Assembly: GCA_945859605.1 (NCBI GenBank)
Contig: OX243814.1
Location: 29,766,756-29,830,755, forward strand
Length of the DNA: 64,000 nt
From: Lumbricus rubellus
Taxonomy: Eukaryota; Annelida; Clitellata; Crassiclitellata; Lumbricidae
Direction: 5' to 3'
Of this stretch, positions 27,501 through 35,933 are shown one piece after another; position 1 is the first letter of the stretch, and the number at the start of each line of letters is the position of its first letter. A program made the translations under genes and the position numbers. Under the pieces are notes generated by a model, which had not been told where the DNA came from, searched no databases, and saw only the letters and a program-made list of their open reading frames with translations.

Positions 27501-29174
27501 CTTCGAATTTGTGTGTGTGGTGCTATATAAATTTTCGATAACATTATATGATGTTACTGTAATCCTCCATGTCATGATGTTGCTGTAGGTCGCCACACGG
27601 TGGAGATAACTCATCTCGGTGTCGCAATAATGGGAAGTCCATTCTTTGTGGAGATCTACGACCCGAGCAAAATACGCGTGGAGGGGAATCGAACTGGGAT
27701 GGTTGGAAAACGGATGGAATTTGACGGTAAGACTCTTGCTCATTGGTTACAAAAAAGGGAGGCCTTATTGTGACGTGTCATTCTGTGGTTTTTCTCGCAT
27801 AATTATATATCGGGTCTTCAAACTTAATGTGACGTTCGATCAAGCCAGAGAGACTGATATGTTTCCTAACTGTGATCTTCATAACCATTGTGCTTGTAGC
27901 TTAGCAGTGTTTATGCATTGCAGGCAGATGTGGTAAGTGAAACAATGCTGCCAGTTGTGCTTTGTACTTGTATGGGTGAATATCAAGCCTTTTCTGTTGC
28001 TTGATTAACCACCCTATATTTTATGAGCTGTTAGGCTTAAATGTCCGCCACAACTGCTTGTTGATTTTAAAGTTTTTTTAAAGTTTTACTTTTGACTGTG
28101 GATTTCAGTCATCCGACACCTGGCTGGCAAGGCTGAGATGAAGATTCAGATAACTGGACCGCGAGGAAATAACATCCGCTACGATATGTACACGATAGCA
28201 AAAGGCGAACACATTGTCTATACACCACGCGAGCCTGGAATCTATAAGATTGATATCACATACGGTGGCCTAGATGTACCGGGTTAGTGCAATAAGATTC
28301 TCTGTCGCTTTTAAAATTTTATTCATGTTCCACAACGTCGGACCTAATCTGATGTATTCAGTGCATAGGTTTCATTGTTAAGTGACAGTTATTTGATTTG
28401 ATGATTGTTCTATTTGAACACCAATTACCGGTAACATTCTGCCAGTTTCACATTTGTGAATTTTGTTTTGGTGGTAATTGCTTTGAGATTGAAAGTTTGC
28501 ATACAATAATTCATGGTAATATTTATTTTATTGCATGAACTGATGCTGTTGTTTTGATATTGTTTAGGCTGCCCAATTAAGCAAGAGATTACCGACAACT
28601 CGTTGATCAACGCTCACGGCGAGGGTTTAAAGCGGGCTTTCGAAGACCAGGTTGCAACGTTCTACGTGGATTCTAGAGGTCAACGTGGTGACCTTGTCGT
28701 TCAGGTTGATGGTCAGTGTCAATTCTACCTCGGAATAATTTGCCTGCTTTCTGCCAGTTGCTTAAGACCTATCTTTTTAGCCATGGCTGGGCTGGGAGTG
28801 CCTCTGAGTAGACTTCTTGAAAAGGAGCTATATAAGTTTTCTGAATGAATGAAATGAGTGAATTTCTACATAATAGTTAAATGTGGAAGCACACTTGAGC
28901 GGAATATATAAGGCGTTGTATGAAGTGCAGGCAATTCAGATGACAAGGAGATGGATTGTTGTTTGTTGATGTGACATATAAAGCCATCAGATTGAATTAC
29001 AGCCAAACCATGACAGTAACAATTATTACAAAATGCATCTTGAACCTAATCTCTTAGTCTCATTAATTTACGTATTGTTGGGCTTACTGTTATCGCAGAG
29101 CTTGTGCACTTCTGTGGTAGTGAATAGTTTTGAGCATGGCATCCTTGGACAGTGAATGACTGTCCTCAGATAAC

Positions 29175-29261
<87 letters not shown>

Positions 29262-29391
29262 GACAGACTCAAACAGTCAAGACACATGGAGGTCTTGCAC
29301 TGAAGAACTATGTTAGTTCTTATTGTGAACAGGGGCAATTCCATTAGACTTTAAATGACTTTGTTATTTTCTTTGGAAAAAATAAATGTGT

Positions 29392-29439
<48 letters not shown>

Positions 29440-29538
29440 GCCGTTCCATAATAATAATAATAATGATTCTGAAGATCGAAGAGACATAATTTGCTGTAAA
29501 CGAAATTTATAAACGAAAAAAAAAATAAATAAATAAAA

Positions 29539-29594
<56 letters not shown>

Positions 29595-29616
29595 GCCTTC
29601 AGGGGCACATTTGCAC

Positions 29617-29647
<31 letters not shown>

Positions 29648-32600
29648 TATTAATAATAATAATGGTCATTCGAAAATTATGGAAATATGCGAAAGTAACC
29701 GTGGCCATTATCTAATCTCATTCTTAAGCACAAAAGTTGAAACCATAATTTTATCAGTGGTTGTTGTAGTGGAACCTTGTTTAGGTCAGACAGTGAACAA
29801 TACATTCATGAAATAGTGTTCAATCTGCTTTCTAGATTGTTACAGTGGATTGTTTTTTTCTTTCAAATTTGGATAACAGGTCCAAAGAGCATTTCTAAGT
29901 GCAACATAGAGCATGAGGTTGGAGGTCAATACAAGGTCACCTACACTCCAGTGGAGGTCGGCGTTTTCGACGTTTACGTTCGTTGGAATGGCCAAGAAAT
30001 TGAAGGTTCATTTTCAACAAATTTCTTCTTTAACTTTCCACACACCTGATAACAGTTCACTTTGTTACTTACATGAAATTCTTTGAAAAGTTATTTGACT
30101 TTGTGTAGTGCACCTGGTAATAGAGTATTAAAGTGTGAGTAATAAAGTCAGCGTGATTGGCCAAAAACATAAGGACCATCTCAGCGTCATGCAGTGTTAT
30201 GTTTGTTAGTATGTTTAACAACACCTTCATGTCTGTAATAGGTGATATTAAAGTCATGAGTTTTGTATGATCTGAGTTGTTGGGTGCACTGCTTAGTGCT
30301 TACCCTAAGTAAATTCTTAAATCTCTCATTGCCGCACTTTGACTTCAATTTGGCAAGTCTGAATTTACCGTACCCTTTTGGAGATCTTCTCTTGAAAAGT
30401 TCAGGGGCATGTAGGTTTTCAGTGGGACCTCACCTAAGCCTAAGCCTTACCAATGTATGCATGTGTGATTGTGTGTATGTATGCATATTCATTTATTTCC
30501 CCAAAACAACAGCTGGCAGAAAGCTGTAGGTGTACATTAACAAAATACCTATGCTACCAATGCCCACCATGTATTATTACATGTTTTAGTTAATATAGTT
30601 TACATGCTATTTAATTAAAATTAGAAAATTATATTAGGAACTTTAAGACATCCTAACAAGAGGTGCTCTTCATGCTCGTGTAGTAATAGGGCACTGTGGT
30701 TTAAAATTATAATAATTAATGAGCAGTGGTTTGAGATGGAGGTGAATGTATTCTTTCATACAGGCAGTCCATTCCACCCAAGAGTGGTGAATCCACGTAG
30801 GGTCAATGTCATTGGAGGCTGGGAGTCACACTTGGATGCCCACAACCAAATGCATCTCAGGATGCATGAAATGAAGACGATTGAGTTCAACACAAGTGGG
30901 GCTGGACAAGGTAGGTCATCATTATCACACAGTCACCAAAGCACATTGTGTTTTTGTTTTCTAACAATAGGTGTGAAGGTGACAATGGTAAAGATGTAGA
31001 AAATACTATAAGAGACAAAGAGACTCTTAAATCTTAACTTTGTTTATGTAATTATGTATGAGTCTTTATTTAATCAAATCAGGGTTTTTTCACTCTCGCT
31101 AATATTATTATCTTCTGCAATCTAGAAAAGTTAGTAGACATGTCAGTGACTTGGCCAGTGAGTTAGCTAAGCCAATAGTTATCGAATTTTCTTGAAGTAA
31201 TGCTTTACAATTTGGCCCTTAAAATATTTACATTACTTACAAATACTTCATGATCGATGTAACCTAAACTTGTTTTTTTGTGATAGGACAACTATCGGCC
31301 GAGTTAGTTGGGCCGTCTGGAAATCTTCCTATTGACGTGGTTCAGCGTGAAAGAGACAGATATGCCGTCAGTTTTGTACCAGTGTTGGAAGGTGAGCAAT
31401 GGTCTTATCCTAATCCTATGTTGATAGTCTCTATAAACTTTTCAGTTGTCTAGCATATGCTGAACAAGAGCATTGCTCGGGAACAGTTACTGAAGTATGC
31501 ATGATAATTTGACCAGTTTCATGGCACTTCTCCTAGTATAAGCTGTCCATAAGCAAATTTATGGACAGTAGGTTTTACTTTAAATAGAGTTCATTTTTAT
31601 ATAGAGTGCCATGTGAAGTTTAACATAACTTTATCTTGATTCAGGCGACTATTACCTTCGAGTCTTTTGGAACGGATCGATGCTGGAGCGTTGTCCTATT
31701 CTCGGACTTTGCCAGTCAACCCACCACCATGCACGCAACAACAACGGGGGAGGGCAAGACATGTCGAAAGGGGCCGTTAAGCAGTTCGCTCCACCGCAGC
31801 AACCAGCGGGCAGAAGCGACGTGGTGGATACCGGGTCCAACTACCAACGTGAAGTTAAAACAACGACCACGAAGACTACGTCTGGAGCGAATGGAGTAGC
31901 GGAACACGCGTACAGCCTCGACAAGGTCGTGATGAATGGGATGGGATTGCAGCAGGCGATCGTCAACAAGAAAGCTGAGTTCGTCATCGACGGCACAAAC
32001 GCTGGCGAAGGTCAGTGAATGACGAGATGCTTCGTTTCTTAGATGGCTATCTAGTAGTTCAGCTGCCCAGATGGTGAGTGCCGGTAAGAAAGTCTTATTT
32101 TCTTACAGGGATACATTATCTGATGTTTTATCGTGACACAGGCTCAAAACCCATCGCTACCCAGCTATCTGGAATGGCCTCCCAAGACCTTTCTTTTTGA
32201 CCATTCTCTCCGGCATGTGAGTTTTCGTCGTCGTAATGTAGAATACTCTTCAATTCGGGAGATGGCTTGACATTTAGATATGTGGCATCTCATGATATCT
32301 GCTGAAACTGTTTTATCATTAATCAGTAATACCCATACGATTGTAACTACTTAACCCTTTAGCGACAAGCTGCATTGGTTTCCAATACATGTTAGATTTG
32401 TTAGTGCACACTCTTTGTTAAAGGGTTAAGTCCATAGTCGTTAAAGTTTATAATCAGTTTTACTCGAACGTTCCTTGCATTTATCATCATTCTTGATTGT
32501 TTGCAGGAGAACCAAGAGTGACTCTGACTGGTGCTAGTGGTGACGTACATGTCGTGTGTGAACGAATTGAAGGCCAGAAGTACAGGTGCACTTACATTCC

Positions 32601-35600
32601 AAAGCAACAAGGTAATTGGCTTAGAGTGGTGTTGTTTAGCATCAAGTGATGTTATACTTTAAATGCTTTTATAAATTATTGACTGTTATTGTTGCCCTTT
32701 GAACTTCTTCAATCCAAATGAAGACTTCAAACTTTATGAACATATTTTCAGCATTGTGTTTGTCATAATGTTTGTCATCACCATGACCTTTACCATCAAT
32801 ATGATAATAATACATTGTCTTGACCGTTGCCATCGTTATTGTTTTCTGAATACCATGTACATTGTTCATAACAGTACAGTAGCTTTTGTCTTCATCTTCA
32901 GCATTATCTTAACCATCAGTGTGATAGTCACTGTGGTTATCTTCATCATTATTGTCATCATCATCGTTACCAAATGTTGTCATCTATTCATTGTCATCTT
33001 CATTTGCATCCATTTTTTTCATTGCTACCTATTCATTGTCATCATCATCCTTGTCATAGATCTATTTATTGTCATCATCATTGTCATCTATTCATCATCA
33101 TCATCATCATCACTCTGCTTGTCTACCACGCTAAGGACTTGCAGCAATTATTTTGTCTAAATTGTAGGCATCTTTTCACTGCACGTCAGTTGGGCGGATA
33201 GAGATGTCATTGGTTCACCGTACAAAGTGACTGTTATGGCCGGAGCTGATGCAAAGAAGGTGCTTTGCGTTGGAGAAAGTCTCCAGTCCGGAGGAGTTGT
33301 CGGCCAGGAATTACGCACAACGATAGACACACGAAAAGCCGGACCAGGTTTGTTTAGCTGCGGAATAACTACAGCTTAAGTACATTAAAGCTAGATACTC
33401 AGGTTAGTTAGTCAGTCAGTCAGTCAGTCAGTCAGTTATTCCAGACTCTTATTGTAAGTTGAGCATTCTCAAGAGCCATAAGTAGATTAAAGAAGGATAA
33501 TCAGGTTAGTTACTAGTTAGTTAGTAGTCTAGAGATGTATTGTACTTGAAGCATTTTTTCAAAAGCCATATGATGTTGAGCAAGGGCTGGACGAGTCTTT
33601 GGAAATTGAATCACTGGCTGTCTCTCAGTCACAGATTTTCTCCACTAGGCAGGCGATAGATAGCTGTTTCTGTGCATATTGTAGATCTGGAATTTTCCAA
33701 ACACCATGTAATTATTCATCTGTGAGGAACCATTAAACGTTAATACATCAGTGAGCCATGATCACATCAGCTATTGTTACTTGTCAGCAATACCAAAAAT
33801 TAGCGTTCGACTTCATCGTAACTGCTTAACGCTTTAACTTCAGCTTCAGGAACGATGAACTAACTGTCATCTGTTAAATCTAAATCAGTAATCTGTTGTT
33901 TGTACTCAATGTGTTTGCACGAGCCTGCCACTAATTACTCTGCTGAGTTATCTGAGCAAAGTTTGCCAACCGCAAAATGTTCTGTTGGAACATGGCATCT
34001 AACATCGCATCTATAGGTAGAGCAGAGAGCATGTGCTTAAGTGAGTTTCATGAGAAGGGCATTAATTATCAAATTATAGTTGTGCTTTATTGACTTGTGT
34101 TTGGTGATTTGTTGATCTGCTTTTGTTTTGCACTAAATTAAGTCGTCTGTTTCAGGTGAACTGACGGCGCAATGCGCTGGTCCAACGAGATACGACGAAT
34201 GTACTCTGATCGACAATCGCAATGGAACGTTCACGCTGATCATTAAACCGCTGGAGGCCGGAAAACACATCCTAGAAGTCAAATACAACAACGAGCATGT
34301 CCTTGGTTTGTTTCGATTTACGTATTTGGCTGAATTATTCCCAGTCGTAATTTGTGAATTTATTAAGTGCCCAATAAAGCCTTGGGTTGGAAAACAAATT
34401 ATTCTTAGGGGCTGCTGTAGAGAAGATATGCTGGGAAAATGAGCGTTATCAATCATTTACGGTATGTTTGCAAGTGTGTATCAAAGTCAAAAGTCAAGTC
34501 AGTTTTTCGTGAAAAGGTCACTAAGATTGAGAGACCATACGCAGCATATGAGTCGACAGTATGGATAGACCAAATAGTGGGAAATTATCCTAAAGAAGAG
34601 CGCAGTTTTTTTATAATTTATGGACTGGATGAAGTGATCAGTCAAACGAACTGACTCAATAAGAATTGTGAAAAAAGTTAAATATTTAACTGCAGTATAA
34701 CCAAGTGAAGGAAAAAAATCTATTTTTAAAATATTTAACTGCAGTATAACCAAGTGAAGGAAAAAATCTATTTTTTAAATATTTAACTGCATTATAACCA
34801 AGTGAAGGAAAAAATCTATTATATTCAAACGAACTGACTCAAGAAGAATTGTCAAAAAAGTTAAATATTTAGCTGCAGTATAACCCGACTGTAAAGGCCC
34901 TTTGGTCATACACGGTCGTTAAACAACTTTCCGGTGCAGTATAACCAAGTGAAGGGGAAAAATCGATTGTTTTCAATGCAAAGTCTTTTTTTACCTATAA
35001 GAAAAGCAGGGAGGAGGATGTGGATTTAGAATTAGAAATAAAGAAAGGCAGAATGATATGATGCTCATTTCCGTTGTTCTTTTAACAGGAAGTCCGTTCA
35101 CGCTAAAGATCGCTGGGCTGCCGGATCCATCGAAAGTTCGTGTGACGGGACCGGGAATCCAGGACGGATACCTGGACAATTTCCGCAGTCACTTCTACGT
35201 AGATACGCATGGTGCTGGAGGCGGTGCACTTGAGGTGACAATTCGAGGCCCCAAAGGTTTGTTCTTTACTCTGATAAGTTACTTGACTTACGGTACTTCT
35301 ATAGGATTATTATTCACAGCACCACTACTGATGAGCATTTCAATTGAAAACGGAGAAGCCTTGTTGAATTCATTTTAAAATGTATATTTTGTGTGTGCAT
35401 ATGAACACGTCTGTTTTTTAAACAGCATATAATATTATGTACACTAGAGTTATTACCATGAATTTTATTTAATAAATTTTTTATATAGCGCCTCTTCAAG
35501 TAGGCAACTTAGAAGCGCTCCCGGCTCAACCACGGCTTTAAAAAAGTTTTCAGGTTCTTAAGGAAGAGTGAAGTGACCTCTGGGAATTAAGCGCAATGTA

Positions 35601-35933
35601 ACAGGGAGACCATTCCAGGTTGTAAGACCCGCGACAGAGAATGTACGATGCTGTTGGATAGCAGTCCGCAAGGGGGTAACCAGAAGCTCAGCTTGGTCCG
35701 AGGAGGATATGTAGTGTTATTATAGTGAACGTGTACTTATAAGCATTTTGTTGTTTTTCTGTACAGCGGGCTTTCGAGTCGACATGCAGAGATCAAGCGA
35801 GAGAGACCGCACGATCGTCTGTCGCTATGATCCGTCGGAACCTGGCGTCTATAAAATTTCCGTTCGCTGGTCAGGAGTCGACGTTCCGGGAAGTCCATTC
35901 CGTGTAAATATCATGGATCGAGCGGAAGAATAG
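6741..35933 (+). CDS. Filamin-type protein, C-terminal part (25 exons)
   Basis: This gene encodes the C-terminal 1276 or so residues of a filamin-family actin cross-linker. I joined 25 exons with GT/AG borders. All internal ones are multiples of three and every intron is phase 1. The product holds about 13 Ig-like filamin repeats, recognised by motifs such as VPGSPF, YTPxExG and KVxVxGxG. An insert of about 70 residues (QST...HHH, TTTTKTT) acts as a hinge between repeats 10 and 11. The last repeat ends in VDVPGSPFRVNIMDRAEE and stop, so it terminates on an Ig domain. The CH actin-binding domains are not in the window. Repeats are divergent and the hinge is unlike vertebrate filamins. A jitterbug/FLN-2-type filamin is possible (inference). 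Introns are full of transposons. The intron between 11731 and 15816 is the largest. Confidence 0.88.
7814..7963 (+). CDS. Filamin exon 2 (end repeat 1, start repeat 2)
   Basis: It encodes GDWLISILHEGKHIPESPF, a textbook filamin repeat end, then a serine run and the start of the next repeat (VKVYG). The split glycine codon joins it cleanly to the previous exon. Confidence 0.88.
8347..8428. repeat. Perfect 82-bp palindrome with no spacer
   Basis: Two 41-base arms, from GATCACATATTTTATC to the centre TAGCTTA|TAAGCTA, are exact reverse complements with nothing between them. It sits in filamin intron 2. It may be a biological hairpin or a fold-back assembly artefact. Confidence 0.9.
8984..9080. 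repeat. (AAT)n microsatellite
   Basis: Nearly pure AAT triplets run through this stretch and switch to ATT at its end, so the RNA could fold back. Confidence 0.9.
9860..10085 (+). repeat. tRNA-derived SINE, copy 1
   Basis: The head GGGGCGCGGTGGTGTAGCGG gives an A-box-like TGGTGTAGCGG, and a degraded B box (GGTTCCAGATTTGAATCC) follows. The 3' end carries the LINE-like tail gcgcctctgagtag ... gaaggggtgctttag. It lies in filamin intron 2. Confidence 0.8.
10735..10908 (+). CDS. Filamin exon 3 (repeat 2)
   Basis: It encodes ETSEPSSGELTVEITYNG through VYFSGVEVQ, the centre and end strands of repeat 2. The borders are TCAG|TC and CAAG|GTGAG, both phase 1. Confidence 0.88.
11582..11731 (+). CDS. 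Filamin exon 4 (end repeat 2, start repeat 3)
   Basis: It starts with GSPYTMEVID, the conserved G-SPF strand, then runs into the next repeat up to KVIIT. Its position relative to SPF is the recurrent intron site of this gene. Confidence 0.85.
11823..11901. mobile_element. TTAA-flanked mini-hairpin, subfamily 1
   Basis: TTAACCCTTTGAAC ... GGTTCAAAGAGTTAA forms a 79-base hairpin. TTAA target sites and CCCTTT ends are piggyBac-like. Sister copies lie at 25834 and 37784. Confidence 0.7.
11905..14300. other. Long intron, no gene seen
   Basis: This part of filamin intron 4 has only short chance frames. I see no exon, RNA gene or clear transposon terminus. Confidence 0.45.
14303..15180. repeat. 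Unidentified GC-richer repeat broken by a hAT element
   Basis: Two similar segments (ctcctccatcc.gtc...gacgatgag..c.tttacatgac, near 14303 and 14378) are followed after the hAT insertion by a GC-rich block with a 92-codon minus frame (14884-15162). The block looks like an old repeat. I cannot name a family and treat the frame as non-genic. Confidence 0.4.
14415..14783. mobile_element. 369-bp non-autonomous hAT element
   Basis: The ends CAGCGGTTCTCAACC and GGTTGAGAACCGCTG are perfect inverted repeats, flanked on both sides by the exact 8-bp duplication CTTTACAT. There is no transposase. Related ends occur at 62959. Confidence 0.93.
15714..15765. repeat. (CA)n microsatellite
   Basis: An interrupted CA repeat in filamin intron 4, about 50 bases upstream of exon 5. 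Confidence 0.85.
15816..15899 (+). CDS. Filamin exon 5 (repeat 3)
   Basis: It encodes SPRGVELPAAI ... VEFIPTEVG, equivalent to the GPSG...YTPxExG segment of the repeat. It is an 84-base symmetric exon, a size repeated at exons 9 and 13. Confidence 0.87.
16384..16524 (+). CDS. Filamin exon 6 (repeat 3 to 4)
   Basis: It encodes EHQVDVYYFGKPVARSPFHC, then DRTKINVMNLPNTG and VGKQVEFD of the next repeat. The donor is GACA|GTAAGT. Confidence 0.9.
16571..17650. mobile_element. 1080-bp non-autonomous hAT element
   Basis: The ends CAGAGGTTCTCAACC and GGTTGAGAACCCCTG are flanked by exact 8-bp duplications TTGTATAA. At least five copies of GGTGTGTCGCG lie just inside the left end and two diverged ones just inside the right end, likely transposase-binding repeats. 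No transposase frame survives. It lies about 45 bases downstream of exon 6. Confidence 0.93.
17660..18450. other. Intron sequence, no gene seen
   Basis: AT-rich filamin intron 6 sequence. I see nothing recognisable. Confidence 0.4.
18454..18523. mobile_element. TTAA-flanked mini-hairpin, subfamily 3
   Basis: TTAACGCTTTATGG ... CATGAAAGTGTTAA, about 70 bases. The interior (agctgcattggttcc, then a later tagtacactct) matches the copy at 32351. The ends are slightly diverged. Confidence 0.55.
19402..19461. mobile_element. TTAA-flanked mini-hairpin, subfamily 2
   Basis: TTAACCCTTTGGTAG ... TTAAAGGGTTAA, 60 bases, with the inner words gtatgggaaatcctatac shared with 41517-41587. It lies 57 bases upstream of exon 7. 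Confidence 0.68.
19519..19686 (+). CDS. Filamin exon 7 (repeat 4)
   Basis: It encodes DASLAGSGNIEIMVNDGTV to RFNGFEVPG, most of repeat 4. The acceptor is TTGCAG|TC and the donor CCAG|GTGAGC. Confidence 0.9.
20389..21617. mobile_element. Tc1/mariner-type element with long inverted ends
   Basis: The element starts GGGTGTCTCGATAGG and ends with the complement. It is flanked by TA on each side. Inverted homology extends some 430 bases inward, so it can fold almost completely. It lies in filamin intron 7. The centre holds a transposase relic on the minus strand. Confidence 0.88.
20820..21030 (-). pseudogene. Tc1/mariner transposase remnant
   Basis: The minus strand reads LFQQDGARAHTSKAS, the block with the second catalytic aspartate. 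Further on comes PPNSPDLSPMENVWS, the block with the third acidic residue region. A stop in each segment and missing flanking sequence show it is dead. It is the only coding trace in the 1229-bp element. Confidence 0.85.
21822..21965 (+). CDS. Filamin exon 8 (repeat 4 to 5)
   Basis: It opens with GSPWKIEVRNPANVTVD, the SPF strand of repeat 4, and goes on to GDIQVNTTG of repeat 5. The open frame upstream of 21822 is intron. Confidence 0.88.
22324..22407 (+). CDS. Filamin exon 9 (repeat 5)
   Basis: An 84-base exon coding GPSGRLTRAG ... VEYMPMESG, aligned with exons 5 and 13. Confidence 0.86.
22652..22790 (+). mobile_element. hAT-type MITE, copy 3 of 3
   Basis: The ends CAGGGTGAGAATT and AATTCTCACACTG are flanked by CTGGTCTA and CTGGTCTC, an 8-bp duplication with one mismatch. 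The body matches copies at 2230 and 5283. Confidence 0.75.
23304..23441 (+). CDS. Filamin exon 10 (repeat 5 to 6)
   Basis: It encodes LHQLEVLYDGVLVPGSPF, then the start of repeat 6 ending VPVEFS. The donor is TCAA|GTAGG. Confidence 0.88.
24462..24588. repeat. (TTGA)n microsatellite at a splice acceptor
   Basis: About 30 units of ttga with gttta and tcga variants run right into the acceptor of exon 11 (ttgattgcag|TTGATG), replacing a normal pyrimidine tract. Confidence 0.9.
24591..24758 (+). CDS. Filamin exon 11 (repeat 6)
   Basis: It encodes DVSRAGEGQLEIMVNGGSV to KFNGEPIP. It is clearly paralogous to exon 7 (DASLAGSGNIEIMVNDGTV), so repeats 4 and 6 are close relatives. Confidence 0.9.
24852..25050 (+). 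repeat. tRNA-derived SINE, copy 2
   Basis: The best-preserved copy: A-box-like TGGTGTAGTGG, perfect-looking B box GGTTCGAATCC, and tail gcgcctctgagtaaagag ... gaaggggcgctataac. Confidence 0.87.
25609..25788 (+). CDS. Filamin exon 12 (repeat 6 to 7)
   Basis: It encodes GYLTIPIMDPSGRTTVL through LEVKVT. The G-SPF motif is replaced by Q-GYL, and the segment before the repeat core is longer than usual. Confidence 0.82.
25834..25912. mobile_element. TTAA-flanked mini-hairpin, subfamily 1
   Basis: TTAACCCTTTGAACCCG ... CGGGTTCAAAGGGTTAA, 79 bases with 17-base perfect outer arms. It lies 45 bases downstream of exon 12. Confidence 0.78.
26550..26650. repeat. Short tandem repeat taatgtaatgtaaatctgatatg
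   Basis: Three to four imperfect units of about 24-36 bases just upstream of filamin exon 13. Confidence 0.8.
26685..26768 (+). CDS. Filamin exon 13 (repeat 7)
   Basis: An 84-base exon coding SPTGEMVPARM ... YKVEYSSRFTG, the middle strands of repeat 7. Confidence 0.86.
26943..27125 (-). repeat. LINE 3' end fragment
   Basis: The minus strand reads WNGLPPSVRSAILSG, then SFSRLKTCLFSRR and a stop, typical of an L2/CR1-like ORF2 C-terminus. The tail ggagcgcttctg ... gcgctttataaattg and (ATAAG)n follow. Confidence 0.8.
27589..27726 (+). CDS. Filamin exon 14 (repeat 7 to 8)
   Basis: It encodes GRHTVEITHLGVAIMGSPF, then DPSKIRVEGNRTG, a canonical repeat boundary. Confidence 0.9.
28109..28282 (+). 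CDS. Filamin exon 15 (repeat 8)
   Basis: It encodes IRHLAGKAEMKIQITGPRG to YTPREPGIYKIDITYGG and LDVPG, the whole core of repeat 8 in one exon. Confidence 0.9.
28568..28711 (+). CDS. Filamin exon 16 (repeat 8 to 9)
   Basis: It begins GCPIKQEITDNS, with C in place of S in SPF, and ends GDLVVQVD. The donor GATG|GTCAGT is followed immediately by a LINE fragment. Confidence 0.88.
28712..28855 (+). repeat. LINE 3' end abutting an exon
   Basis: The plus strand reads LLKTYLFSHGWAGSASE and stop, then the tail gcctctgagtagacttc ... gagctatataag and (GAAT)n. The repeat starts within a few dozen bases of the exon 16 donor. Confidence 0.75.
29170..29660. repeat. Four (AAT)n microsatellite blocks
   Basis: Long AAT runs near 29170-29260, 29395-29440, 29540-29595 and 29620-29660 are separated by unique sequence. 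They create long poly-leucine and poly-isoleucine frames that are not genes. Confidence 0.92.
29880..30005 (+). CDS. Filamin exon 17 (repeat 9)
   Basis: It encodes GPKSISKCNIEHEVGGQYK to YTPVEVGVFDVYVRWNG. Two introns used elsewhere (after YTPxExG) are absent, so strands D-G share this exon. Confidence 0.88.
30764..30910 (+). CDS. Filamin exon 18 (repeat 9 to 10)
   Basis: It opens with GSPFHPRVVNPRRVNVIGG and contains a His/Met-rich stretch (HLRMHEMK) before FNTSGAGQG. Confidence 0.88.
31287..31391 (+). CDS. Filamin exon 19 (repeat 10)
   Basis: It encodes GQLSAELVGPSGNLPIDV to VSFVPVLEG, the centre of repeat 10. Confidence 0.88.
31645..32010 (+). CDS. Filamin exon 20 (repeat 10 end, hinge, repeat 11 start)
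   Basis: The largest exon. It finishes repeat 10 (DYYLRVFWNGSMLERCPI, with SPF degraded to CPI). A low-complexity, probably disordered hinge of about 70 residues follows (HHH, NNNGGG, QPP, TTTTKTT). It then starts repeat 11 (KVVMNGMGL to GTNAGEG). Hinges in filamins allow flexibility and proteolysis; function here is by analogy. Confidence 0.86.
32351..32429. mobile_element. TTAA-flanked mini-hairpin, subfamily 3
   Basis: TTAACCCTTTAGCG ... TTAAAGGGTTAA, 79 bases, 77 bases upstream of exon 21, with interior similar to 18454-18523. Confidence 0.72.
32507..32611 (+). CDS. Filamin exon 21 (repeat 11)
   Basis: It encodes GEPRVTLTGASGDVHVV to CTYIPKQQG. The 105-base size matches exon 19. Confidence 0.87.
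33168..33347 (+). CDS. Filamin exon 22 (repeat 11 to 12)
   Basis: It encodes GIFSLHVSWADRDVIGSPYK, then repeat 12 start up to TRKAGPG. The open frame upstream (32699-33160) is intronic TCATCA-rich sequence. Confidence 0.89.
34156..34305 (+). CDS. Filamin exon 23 (repeat 12)
   Basis: It encodes GELTAQCAGPTRYDECTL to LEVKYNNEHVLG, the core of repeat 12. Confidence 0.89.
34660..34960. repeat. Tandem repeat of about 58 bases
   Basis: Four to five units containing aatatttaactgcagtataacc and aagtgaaggaaaaaatctatt lie in filamin intron 23. The last units are rearranged. Confidence 0.85.
35089..35256 (+). CDS. Filamin exon 24 (repeat 12 to 13)
   Basis: It encodes GSPFTLKIAGLPDPSKVRV, then TGPGIQDG and up to VTIRGPK, a canonical repeat junction. 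Confidence 0.92.
35471..35700 (-). repeat. Degenerate LINE 3' end
   Basis: The minus strand reads WNGLPVTLRLIPRG, then a stop. The tail gggagcgcttctaag ... gaggcgctatataaa follows. It lies in the last filamin intron. Confidence 0.7.
35767..35933 (+). CDS. Filamin last exon (repeat 13 end and stop)
   Basis: It encodes GFRVDMQRSSERDR to YDPSEPGVYKISVRWSG, then VPGSPFRVNIMDRAEE and TAG. The acceptor is TGTACAG|CG. Confidence 0.92.

Noticed and set aside
29090..29344. Poly-leucine open frame on the minus strand
   Set aside because: It is a translation of an (AAT)n microsatellite.
32699..33160. 153-codon hydrophobic frame
   Set aside because: It is built from TCATCA-type low-complexity intron sequence just before filamin exon 22.
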